Assembly (NCBI GenBank): GCA_014803435.1
Contig: JACYFD010000003.1
Coordinates: 448,159 to 512,158, forward strand
Direction of reading: 5' to 3'
Source of the DNA: Cellulosimicrobium terreum
GTDB lineage: Bacteria > Actinomycetota > Actinomycetes > Actinomycetales > Cellulomonadaceae
Length of the DNA stretch: 64,000 bases
The translations under genes were made by a program, and so were the position numbers. Each line of letters opens with the position of its first letter. Position 1 is the first letter of the stretch. Below the pieces are notes generated by a model that saw only the letters and a program-made list of their open reading frames with translations, made no database searches and was not told the DNA's origin. Positions 25,070 through 33,250 of the stretch are shown one piece after another.

Positions 25070-25102
25070 GGCCCGCGATCGCCTCTCCGGCGGCCGCGGG
25101 CC
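25070..25102 (+). terminator. Rho-independent-type hairpin after DUF4190 gene
   Basis: GGCCCGCG and CGCGGGCC form a perfect outer stem with further GCC/GGC pairing inside, 13 bp after the stop codon. It is followed only by TTCGT rather than a T-run. Confidence 0.6.
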
Positions 25103-25317
25103 TTCGTGCGCCCAGGGCCGCGGGGAACTCGGCCTGGCGGATCCTGCTGCCATCGTCGAGACTCGTCACAAGGATCGCCGCCCCCGGTCCACGTCGCATC
25201 GTCGCGGCGCGGCTCCTGGGGCAGGACTCGGAGGTGACGGGAGATGGCCGCGTCCCCGCTGGACAGCGATCGGCACCCGATCGATCTCTCGGTCCGAACC
25301 GACGTGAGGCGGGGCGC

Positions 25318-28300
25318 GTGAGCGCGCGACAGCCTCTGGTCCGGTCCGGGGTCGCCGCCCTCGTCCTCGCTCTCCTCTTCGGGACGCTGGCGCCGACGGT
25401 CTCGACCGGAGCACCCGTCGCCCCGTTCGGGGCACGCTTCTCGACGGACGACAACGGCACCGTCGCGATCTTCGGCAACAACCTGCTGACCTGCCCCGCA
25501 TCCGACGACCGGTGCGACCGTGCGCGGGCGGGGACGGCCAACCTCAACAACAACAGCTTCGCGATGGTGAACCTGGACGCCGACTCGGTCGGGTCCACGT
25601 TCAACTCGTCGAGCTCGGACGTCTCGGCACCGCCCGACGCCCAGGTGCTGTGGGCCGGCCTGTACTGGGGTGCACGGGTCGCGCGAGGCCCCGGGGGGAC
25701 CGCGGGCACCGGGGTCCGCCAGCAGATGTCCCTGCGCCCGCCGGGCGCCGCGGGCTACACGACGGTGTCCTCGCAGGCGAGCTTCGGTCCGACCAGCGGC
25801 GACGGCGCCTACCAGGAGTTCGCCGACGTGACGGCGGTGGTGCGGGCAGCGGGCGAGGGCACGTACTGGGGCGGCAACGTGGTCGCCGGCACCGGGGAGG
25901 ACCGGTACGCCGGCTGGTCGCTCGTCGTGGTCTACCGCGCTCCGAGCCTGCCCCTGCGCAACATGACCGTGTTCGACGGGTTCGCCGACGTCGGCCGGGG
26001 GGAGCCGCAGCAGATCTCCCTGTCGGGGTTCCGCTCGCCGCTCACCGGCCCGGTGGAGACACAGCTCGGGATGGTGGCCTACGAGGGCGACTTCGCGACG
26101 TCGGGCGACAACGCCCGGCTCAACGACACGCTGCTGTCGACGACACCGCTCACACGGGGCAGCAACTTCTTCAACGGCACGAACGACCACGACGGCACGA
26201 GCGTCGCCGCACGCACTCCCGCCGACCTGAACATGCTCGGCTACGACGTCAAGAACCTGTCGGCGAGCGGCATCCCCAACGGGGCATCGACAGCGGAGAT
26301 TTCGCTCGAGAGCACCGGAGACCGCTACTTCCCGGGCGTCGTCACGACCGCGATCGGGCTCTTCGCGCCCGACTTCACCACGAGCTCGAAGTCCGTCGCC
26401 AACCTCGCCGGCCGAAGCCCGGCGCTCCCGGGCGACGTGCTCGAGTACACGCTGACCTACCCGAACACGGGGCAGGACCCCGCCGTCGATGCCGTCGTCA
26501 CGGACACGCTCCCCGCGGGCCTGTCGGTCGAGACGGTGACGCCGTCGTCGGGGACGTGCTCTGCCGCCGACCAGGTCGTCGAGTGCGTGGTCGGCACGAT
26601 CGCGGTCGGTGCGACCTGGCAGGCGACGGTGCGCGCCGTCGTCGACACCTCCGCGGCAGGGACGACGCTGCGCAACGCGGCCGTGCTGGACTACACGGCC
26701 GCGACGCTCGGACGTGACCTCACCTACCTCGTGACGCCCGCGGAGACCGCCGTGTCCAGCCTCGCCGACCTCTCCCTCGAGAAGACCATGTCGCCCGACC
26801 CCGGGGAGGCGGGCGGAGAGATCGTCGCCTCGCTCGTCGTCGTGAACGACGGACCGACGGCGGCGCAGGACGTGACCGTGACCGACCCGCTCCCGAGCGG
26901 GGCGACGTTCGTCTCGGCCACCTCCGATCAGGGCTCGTGCACGTTCGCCGCTCCGACGGTGACGTGCACGCTCGGGACGGTGGCGGCGGACGCGACGGTA
27001 CCGATCGAGATCGTGATGTCGACCACGCCCTCCTCGACCGCGACGTCCCTGGTCAACGTCGCGACGGTCGGGTCGACGACCGCCGACCCGAACCCTGCGG
27101 ACAACTCGTCCGGCGCCTCGGTCGCCCTCTCCCGACGCTCCGACCTCGAGGTCACCAAGACGCCGACGGCGTCGACGGTCGTGCCCGGCGAGACCGTCAC
27201 CTATGCCGTGACCGTCCGCAACGACGGCCCGTCCGATGCCGTCGACGTCATCGCGACGGATATCCCCGGCAGCCCCGAGCTGCGGCTGGCCGGTGCCGAG
27301 GCGCCCGGGGCGGACTGCAGCGTGTCCGACGCCACGGCCCGTTGCTCGGTGCCGGTCCTGGCACCCGGAGCATCTCTCGTCATGACCGTGACGGCGCGTG
27401 TCTCACCCGACGCCGCGGGCGGCACCACCCTCGGCAACTCCGCCACCGGCGCCTCGAGCACCCCCGACCCCGACCCTTCCGACGACTCCGCTGCCGCGGA
27501 GATCACGGTCGCGGCGCCCTCGGCGGACCTCGAGGTGGAGAAGTCCGTCGGCAGGGTCCTCGCCGGCGGCCAGGCGACCTACACGGTGGAGGTCACGAAC
27601 GCCGGTCCCTCCACCGCCCGCGAGGTCGCCCTCGAGGACGTGCTGCCGGACGGCCTGGCGCTGGTCAGCGCCACCTCGAGCCGCGGCACCTGCACCCAGG
27701 GCCCGACGATCTCCTGCGCGCTGGGAGACCTTCCCGGGCCGGGTGCCGACGGGGCGCTCTCGTCGGCCACCCTCACCGTCGTCGCCGACGTCTCCGCCGA
27801 CCACCCCGGCGGGGACGTCACCAACACCGCGACGGTCACCTCGTCGACCGCGGACCCGGACGGAGGGGACGACTCGGCGTCCGCGACGGCCCCGGTGCAG
27901 AGGACCGCCGACGTGTCGGTCGCCAAGACCGCGGACCCCGTGCAGCCCGCCGCCGGCGAGGACGTCACGTTCACGATCACCGCGTCGAACGCGGGACCGG
28001 CCGTGGCCCGCGAGGTGGTGCTGACCGACACGCTGCCCGAGGGCCTCGACCTCGGCACCGTCGATGCCCCCGCCGGCGTGACGTGCGACGCCGCCGGCGG
28101 CGTCCTCACCTGCGGCACGGGGGACCTCGCCGTCGGTGCGCAGGCCGTGGTCGAGGTGACGATGTCGATCCCGGCGGACTTCGACCTCGACGCGGGCGCG
28201 GTCAACGCCGTCACCGTGTCGACGACGTCCACGGACCCGGTCACCGCGAACGACTCGGCCGAGGCGACGGTCACCACGCGGGCGGTGTCCGACCTCGCCG

Positions 28301-30996
28301 TGCTCAAGTGGGACACGACCCCCGGACCGACCCCGGACGAGCCGCCGCGCACGTTCACCGCCGGCGAGGAGGTGACCTACTACCTCGCCGCGCTCAACTT
28401 CGGCCCGTCGGACGCCGCGTCGGCCGTGGTGACCGACACCCTCCCCGACGGCGTCACCTACGTGTCCTCGGTGGAGCAGTGCACCTTCGCGGCACCCGTC
28501 CTCACCTGCGCGCTCCCGACCGTCCCCGACCAGCTCGCCGCGGTCTTCCCCGTCGTCGTGCGGGTGGACGCCGACCTCGATCCCGGGTCGCTGCTCACCA
28601 ACACCGCGACGATCGAGCTGACGGACCCTGATCGTGTCGACCCGTCGTCGGCGAACAACACCGCGGTGCGGTCGAACCCCGTCGCCGCGAGCGCGGACCT
28701 GTCGGTCACGAAGCGCACCTACTCGCTCGACCTGCCGAGCCTCGACCTCACCATCCCCTCGGCGGCGCCGGCCGGAGCCCCGTCGGGCTATCAGATCGAC
28801 GTGCGCAACGACGGCCCGTCGACCGCCCGCGACGTCGTCCTCGTCGACTCGTCGACGATGACGCGGTTCCACGTCAACCAGGTGCGCGTGGTCCGCGACG
28901 GCGACGCCGAGGACATCACGGACCAGTGCTCCTGGAGCGGCGGAGACCTCCAGTGCCCGCTGGGGGACGTCCCGCCGTTCGCCGCTGGCGACGCGAGCTG
29001 GCTCGTGCAGGTCGACGGTGTCACCCTCTCCGACGCCCCCGTGGGCGAGTACGTGAACACCGCGACGCTCACGTCCTCGACACCTGATGCCGACGACGCC
29101 GACAACGTCTCGCAGGCACCGCTCACGGTGACCGACCCGGTGGCGACGCTGGAGCTCACGAAGGACGTCGTCGGTCTCACGGACGTCGACGGCAACGGCG
29201 AGGCCGACATCGTGCCCGGCGCGCCCTTCGGATACCTGCTGACGGTGGCGAACGTGCTCGACCTGCAGCGCGAGGGCGCGTCCGACGCCCCCGACGTCGT
29301 CGTGTCGGACACCCTCCCGGACGGTTTCGTGGTGACCTCGGCGGTGCCGACGCAGGGCACCTGCACCGTCGAACCACCCGCGTCCGTGACCTGTGAGCTG
29401 GGCACGGTGCTCGGTCCGGGTCGCGTGCCCGAGCCGCCACCCGTGCAGGTCACGATCTCCGGGTACACGCTCCCGACGCTCGCGGGCACGCCGTCGACCA
29501 CGAACACCGCGACCGTCACGTCGCCGATCTCGGCGGACGCCGAGGCCTCGGTGACGACGCCGGTCGTCGCCGTCGTCGACCTGTCCGTCGTCAAGCTGGC
29601 CGACGCGGAGGAGTTCGCGGCGGGAGGTGACGCGGGGTTCAGCATCGTCGTCACGAACGCCGGGCCGTCCGACGCGCCGGTCACCGAGGTCGGGGACCTC
29701 CTCCCGCCCGAGCTCACCTTCGACCCGGAGACGTCGGACCCGTCGTGCGCACCCGTCGACCAGGGCGGCATCGTGTTCGTCGCGTGCAGTGCGGGCACCC
29801 TCGCCGCCGGAGAGACGAGGACCGTGCGCGTCGGCGCTCGCATCGACCCCTCCCAGGCGCCGACGGAGGTCGTCAACGTGGGTGCTGCGAGCTCGCCGGT
29901 CGCGGGTGAGTACGACTTCGACAACAACCGCAGCGACGTCCCGGTGCGCATCACCCGGTCGGCCGACCTGGTCGTCACCAAGGCGGTGGACGCGGAAGCG
30001 GTCGCCGCGGGAGAGGAAGCGACGTTCACGGTGTCGGTGACGAACGCGGGACCGTCCGACGCCTCGGACGTCGTGATCGACGACGCCCTGCCCGCCGGGA
30101 CGGAGCTCGTCTCGGCGGTGGGCACCGACGGCCTGACCTGCGAGGAGTCGGGCGGCACGATCACCTGCACCCAAGATCTGCTCGCCCCGGGCGCCAGCGC
30201 GACCGCCACGATCGTCGCGAGGGTCCTGCCCGACACCGAACCGGGCGCCCTCGTCAACACGGCGACCGCGTCGTCGACCACCCCCGACCCGGAGATCGGC
30301 AACAACGAGGCATCCGTGACCTTGGGCGTCTTCGTGCTCGCCGACGTAGCGGTGACCAAGACGGTACTCACGACCGCGCCGACGGCCGGTCAGCCCGTCG
30401 AGTTCGCGATCGACGTGGTGAACCGCGGTCCGCAGCCTGCCCCACACCTCGTGGTCAGCGACTCCCTGGCCGAGGGGCTACGGTTCGTCTCGGCCGAGTC
30501 CGGCGGCGCGTGCGCGACGACGAACCCTGAGGGCATCGACATCGTCACCTGCGAGCTCGGCACGCTCGCGGCCGGGTCGACGACCCGCGTCGTCGTCACG
30601 ACGCTGCCCGACGCCGATCTGCGCTCGATCGTCAACGGCGCCCTCGTCGGATCAGCCGCGCTGGACGAGGTCGCCGACGACAACTACGACGAGATCGAGC
30701 TCGCTCTCAGAGCGCCCGTCGTCGTCCCGCCGTCCCCTCCGGGCGACGTCGACGAGCCACCAGACGCTCCGGGCGACCCTCAGCAGAACCCTGTCGCACC
30801 GGACGACGGAGGCGAACCCGCGCCCGCCGACGACACGACGCCCACCCCGGACAGGTACGCCGACACGTCGCCCTCCGGCTTGTCGGCGACGGGCACGGCG
30901 CTGCCCGCTCTCCTGCTGCTCTGGGGTGCCGTGATGCTCGTCGCGGGCACGCTCGCCGTCGTCGTCCGAGGGCACCTGCGCCGCGCGCACCGCTGA
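25318..30996 (+). CDS. Giant DUF11-repeat surface protein with sorting-like C terminus
   Basis: 1,892 aa from the GTG at 25318. A GTG at 25234 in the same frame is rejected because MSARQPLVRSG plus the hydrophobic AALVLALLFGTLAP forms a normal signal peptide. A unique N-terminal domain of about 320 residues (NNNSFAMVNLDAD, LWAGLYWGARVARGP) is followed by about 11 DUF11 units, each beginning ADLSVTK-like and ending TDTLPDG-like. A Pro/Asp linker then leads to LSATG, a hydrophobic helix and a basic RRAHR tail, resembling a sortase signal with LSATG in place of LPXTG. It is probably a stalk-like wall-anchored adhesin or structural protein. No sortase gene is in the window. Confidence 0.85.
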   Translation: MSARQPLVRSGVAALVLALLFGTLAPTVSTGAPVAPFGARFSTDDNGTVAIFGNNLLTCPASDDRCDRARAGTANLNNNSFAMVNLDADSVGSTFNSSSSDVSAPPDAQVLWAGLYWGARVARGPGGTAGTGVRQQMSLRPPGAAGYTTVSSQASFGPTSGDGAYQEFADVTAVVRAAGEGTYWGGNVVAGTGEDRYAGWSLVVVYRAPSLPLRNMTVFDGFADVGRGEPQQISLSGFRSPLTGPVETQLGMVAYEGDFATSGDNARLNDTLLSTTPLTRGSNFFNGTNDHDGTSVAARTPADLNMLGYDVKNLSASGIPNGASTAEISLESTGDRYFPGVVTTAIGLFAPDFTTSSKSVANLAGRSPALPGDVLEYTLTYPNTGQDPAVDAVVTDTLPAGLSVETVTPSSGTCSAADQVVECVVGTIAVGATWQATVRAVVDTSAAGTTLRNAAVLDYTAATLGRDLTYLVTPAETAVSSLADLSLEKTMSPDPGEAGGEIVASLVVVNDGPTAAQDVTVTDPLPSGATFVSATSDQGSCTFAAPTVTCTLGTVAADATVPIEIVMSTTPSSTATSLVNVATVGSTTADPNPADNSSGASVALSRRSDLEVTKTPTASTVVPGETVTYAVTVRNDGPSDAVDVIATDIPGSPELRLAGAEAPGADCSVSDATARCSVPVLAPGASLVMTVTARVSPDAAGGTTLGNSATGASSTPDPDPSDDSAAAEITVAAPSADLEVEKSVGRVLAGGQATYTVEVTNAGPSTAREVALEDVLPDGLALVSATSSRGTCTQGPTISCALGDLPGPGADGALSSATLTVVADVSADHPGGDVTNTATVTSSTADPDGGDDSASATAPVQRTADVSVAKTADPVQPAAGEDVTFTITASNAGPAVAREVVLTDTLPEGLDLGTVDAPAGVTCDAAGGVLTCGTGDLAVGAQAVVEVTMSIPADFDLDAGAVNAVTVSTTSTDPVTANDSAEATVTTRAVSDLAVLKWDTTPGPTPDEPPRTFTAGEEVTYYLAALNFGPSDAASAVVTDTLPDGVTYVSSVEQCTFAAPVLTCALPTVPDQLAAVFPVVVRVDADLDPGSLLTNTATIELTDPDRVDPSSANNTAVRSNPVAASADLSVTKRTYSLDLPSLDLTIPSAAPAGAPSGYQIDVRNDGPSTARDVVLVDSSTMTRFHVNQVRVVRDGDAEDITDQCSWSGGDLQCPLGDVPPFAAGDASWLVQVDGVTLSDAPVGEYVNTATLTSSTPDADDADNVSQAPLTVTDPVATLELTKDVVGLTDVDGNGEADIVPGAPFGYLLTVANVLDLQREGASDAPDVVVSDTLPDGFVVTSAVPTQGTCTVEPPASVTCELGTVLGPGRVPEPPPVQVTISGYTLPTLAGTPSTTNTATVTSPISADAEASVTTPVVAVVDLSVVKLADAEEFAAGGDAGFSIVVTNAGPSDAPVTEVGDLLPPELTFDPETSDPSCAPVDQGGIVFVACSAGTLAAGETRTVRVGARIDPSQAPTEVVNVGAASSPVAGEYDFDNNRSDVPVRITRSADLVVTKAVDAEAVAAGEEATFTVSVTNAGPSDASDVVIDDALPAGTELVSAVGTDGLTCEESGGTITCTQDLLAPGASATATIVARVLPDTEPGALVNTATASSTTPDPEIGNNEASVTLGVFVLADVAVTKTVLTTAPTAGQPVEFAIDVVNRGPQPAPHLVVSDSLAEGLRFVSAESGGACATTNPEGIDIVTCELGTLAAGSTTRVVVTTLPDADLRSIVNGALVGSAALDEVADDNYDEIELALRAPVVVPPSPPGDVDEPPDAPGDPQQNPVAPDDGGEPAPADDTTPTPDRYADTSPSGLSATGTALPALLLLWGAVMLVAGTLAVVVRGHLRRAHR
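26388..30710 (+). repeat. Array of about 11 DUF11-coding units
   Basis: Protein-level repeats of roughly 110-145 residues recur with the marks SDLEVTK, NDGPS or NAGPS, TDTLPDG and NTATV. DNA identity between units is modest, so they are old duplications rather than a recent expansion. Confidence 0.75.
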
Positions 30997-31047
30997 CCCG
31001 GGATCGGGCCCAGCCAGCGGGCTCCACGGCGTCGTCTCAGGAACGAC

Positions 31048-31089
31048 GAAGGCCGTCGACCGAGATGTGCATCCTGGTCGACGGCCTTC
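31048..31089. terminator. 14-bp perfect hairpin between DUF11 gene and tRNA-Ala
   Basis: GAAGGCCGTCGACC (31048-31061) pairs with GGTCGACGGCCTTC (31076-31089) around a 14-nt loop. It separates the rightward DUF11 gene from the leftward tRNA and could terminate both. Confidence 0.75.
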
Positions 31090-31095
31090 AAGGAG

Positions 31096-31168
31096 TGGAG
31101 CTAGGGGGATTCGAACCCCCGACCTTCTCATTGCGAACGAGACGCGCTACCAACTGCGCCATAGCCCC
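31096..31168 (-). tRNA. alaT: tRNA-Ala (CGC anticodon)
   Basis: 73 nt folding into a full cloverleaf. The acceptor stem GGGGCTA pairs with TAGCTCC and includes the G3:U70 pair that marks alanine tRNAs. The D arm is GCGC-AGTTGGTA-GCGC and the anticodon loop TTCGCAA (anticodon CGC, reading GCG). The T arm contains GGTTCGAATCC. The discriminator is A and CCA is not encoded. Confidence 0.95.
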
Positions 31169-31218
31169 GTGAAGCGGGTACAGATTAGCACTCCGCGGGT
31201 GGGGTCCTGCAAACCGGC

Positions 31219-32388
31219 CTACTCCCCTGCGGCACGACGCCGCGCGAGGATCTCGTTCAGGTCCAGCCCGAGCGTCTCGGTCTTCGGCTTCCGCTCGTCC
31301 CCGGGCGCACGGCCGTCGGTGTCCTGCGGCCCCGCGGCCTCGTCGTCGCGGGCGGCGACGGACCCGGCGGGTGCGACGTCGGCCGACGTCACGTCGTCGG
31401 GCGTGAGCGGCGCGGGCTCACGACGCGGCGCCGTGGGCTTCATCGTGTACGTCGGCGCCGGCACCGGCACGGGGTCCCACGCGCGTCCGGTCGGCTCGTG
31501 CGGCGCGTCGACGAGCTGCTCGATCGTCTCCGCAGCGTCAGGCTCCTCGCCGTCGTCACGCGACGCCGACGCCGAGGGCGACGCGTCCCGCTCCTCCCGC
31601 GCCGTGCCCGCGGCGCGGCCCGGAGCGGGGACGGGGACGGATGCCGCCGCGGCGCGACGTGCGAGATCCGCCGTCGTGACACGCGGGATCATCTGGGTGC
31701 TCGTCTGGGAGCCGTGCACGGCCAGGCCGGTGACGCGCGGGCGCGCGCCCCGCGGTGCGGGCGGGCTGCCGAGGACGGTCCCGCGGGCGGCTCGGGCCGC
31801 GGCACGCCGCTCGGTCAGCCACGCGGCGTCGGACCGCTTCGCGGAGAGCACCGCGCGACGACCGAGCACGAGGACGACCGCGAGCAGCGCCGTCGGGATC
31901 GCGGCGATCCACCACAAGGTCAGGGACATCGCGACGGCTGCCCACACGGCCACGCTCGCGAGCAGCAGGACGACCGTGAGCGCGAGGCGTCGGCGGGCGG
32001 CCGCCGCGCGGCGCTCGAGGACGGCGAGACGGGACGACGACGCCTGCTCGGGCGTCGTCGCACGCTGACGGACGGGACGTGCCGGCTCGGCCGTGACGGT
32101 GCTCTCCATGGCGGGCTGCCCCTCCTCCTCGTGCGTCCGGCCGATCGACCGGTCCCCGATGCCGGGCGGTTCGACGACCCGCGCCGTCACACCGCCCAAC
32201 GTGACTCCCATCCCTGCCGGAGCCACGCCACCCGGGCCGGCGACGGCCAGGACGCGCAGGGAGCCGGAGAAGCGGTCGTCCGTGCGCGCCTCCAGCAGCT
32301 GCTGACGGTGACGCACCCGCTGCGGGACGTAGAAGCCGATCCACAGGACGAACAGCGCGAGGGCTGCGAGTCCGGCGGTCGATTCCAC
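31219..32388 (-). CDS. Membrane protein with disordered cytosolic tail, unknown function
   Basis: 389 aa from the GTG at 32388, which is 6 nt after a TACCGT box. The N-terminal helix STAGLAALALFVLWIGFYVP is followed by a basic QRVRHRQQLLEAR segment. A second hydrophobic hairpin (LALTVVLLLASVAVWAAVAM, LWWIAAIPTALLAVVLVLG) is near residues 135-180. The rest is charged and Pro/Ala-rich and ends in LGLDLNEILARRR. This gene next to a GNAT gene and a tRNA-Ala is a recurrent actinobacterial neighbourhood, but I know no established function. Confidence 0.65.
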   Translation of the reverse strand: MESTAGLAALALFVLWIGFYVPQRVRHRQQLLEARTDDRFSGSLRVLAVAGPGGVAPAGMGVTLGGVTARVVEPPGIGDRSIGRTHEEEGQPAMESTVTAEPARPVRQRATTPEQASSSRLAVLERRAAAARRRLALTVVLLLASVAVWAAVAMSLTLWWIAAIPTALLAVVLVLGRRAVLSAKRSDAAWLTERRAAARAARGTVLGSPPAPRGARPRVTGLAVHGSQTSTQMIPRVTTADLARRAAAASVPVPAPGRAAGTAREERDASPSASASRDDGEEPDAAETIEQLVDAPHEPTGRAWDPVPVPAPTYTMKPTAPRREPAPLTPDDVTSADVAPAGSVAARDDEAAGPQDTDGRAPGDERKPKTETLGLDLNEILARRRAAGE

Positions 32389-32394
32389 ATCACG

Positions 32395-32400
32395 ACGGTA
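32395..32400 (-). promoter_or_regulatory. -10 element TACCGT, leaderless start of membrane protein gene
   Basis: Minus-strand TACCGT is exactly 6 nt before the GTG at 32388, with no Shine-Dalgarno sequence. Confidence 0.5.
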
Positions 32401-32469
32401 GGCGAGGCGCTGGCCTGATCCCTGCACGCGCGCCCGGCGTGTCCCGCCGCTGTCCGACCGCGGACCGCG

Positions 32470-33129
32470 CTACTGCTGCCCCGCACGGCGCACGGCCTGC
32501 CAGCGCGCCAGGAGCCCGTCGGGCACCTCTTCGCTCGTGAGGGCGAACGTCCGGTGGTCGCACCACCGCCCCTGGATGTGCAGGAACCGCTCGCGCACGC
32601 CCTCGTCGCGCAGCCCGAGCTTCTCGGCCACGCGCAGGCTCGGCCCGTTCTCCGGGCGGATGTTGATCTCGATGCGGTGCAGGCCCAGCACGCCGAAGCA
32701 GTAGTCGGTGGCCATCGCGACCGACGTCGGGATGATGCCGCGCCCGGCGACGTGCTCGCTGACCCAGTAGCCGATGCTCGCGCCGCAGAGCGACCCGTAC
32801 GTGATCGACGAGACCGTGAGCTGACCCACGAGCGCGCCGTCGAACTCGACGCCGAACGGGAGCGAGGAGCCGTTGCGGGCCTGGGCAGAGAGCCGGCGCA
32901 CGTACTCCGCGAAGGTGGGCGGACCGCCACCCGTCCCCTGCGACGGCCCGGGCGACGTCGCCTCCCACTGCTCGAGCCACGACGCGTTGCGGGCGCGCAG
33001 CGCCATCCAGTCGTGCCCGTCGCGGCGCCGCAGCGGGCGCAGGACGACCGCCCCGTCGAGCGTGTCCTCGCGCAGCGTGACGGGCCACGGCCTCGCGACG
33101 CTCCACGTCCGCACGGCCTTGCTCGTCAT
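32470..33129 (-). CDS. GNAT N-acetyltransferase, RimJ/RimL-like
   Basis: 219 aa. Acetyl-CoA-dependent N-acetyltransferase fold: VVLRPLRRRDGHDWMALRARN at the start, then FGVEFDGALVGQLTVSSI, the IGYWVSEHVAGRGIIPTSVA pyrophosphate-binding segment and LHRIEINIRPENGPSLRVAEKLG near the acceptor site. This is the RimJ/RimL subgroup that acetylates protein N termini, often ribosomal proteins; the exact substrate is inferred. It lies 81 bp upstream of the membrane-protein gene in the same direction. Confidence 0.87.
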   Translation of the reverse strand: MTSKAVRTWSVARPWPVTLREDTLDGAVVLRPLRRRDGHDWMALRARNASWLEQWEATSPGPSQGTGGGPPTFAEYVRRLSAQARNGSSLPFGVEFDGALVGQLTVSSITYGSLCGASIGYWVSEHVAGRGIIPTSVAMATDYCFGVLGLHRIEINIRPENGPSLRVAEKLGLRDEGVRERFLHIQGRWCDHRTFALTSEEVPDGLLARWQAVRRAGQQ

Positions 33130-33155
33130 CGGTGCCCCTCTCGTGCCGTGTCCGA

Positions 33156-33187
33156 CCTCGGGCCGGCCCCCGGGGGGACGGCCGAGG
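33156..33187 (-). terminator. GC-rich hairpin after GH94 gene
   Basis: CCTCGG pairs with CCGAGG, and the interior CCG and CCCCC pair with CGG and GGGGG. It lies between the GH94 stop (33251) and the GNAT start (33129), so it would separate the two leftward units. No T-run. Confidence 0.45.
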
Positions 33188-33250
33188 CGCGGACAGCCCG
33201 GGCCTCGGAGTCAGGGTCTATCACGAAGCCCGGGCACGCCACCAGCGCGT

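Noticed and set aside
26388-30710. Regularly spaced repeats that might suggest a CRISPR array or minisatellite
   Set aside because: They are protein-coding DUF11 units of 330-430 bp with only modest DNA identity, and no cas genes are present.
31045-31170. Riboswitch or attenuator upstream of the membrane protein
   Set aside because: The structures are explained by the DUF11-gene terminator hairpin and the tRNA-Ala cloverleaf.
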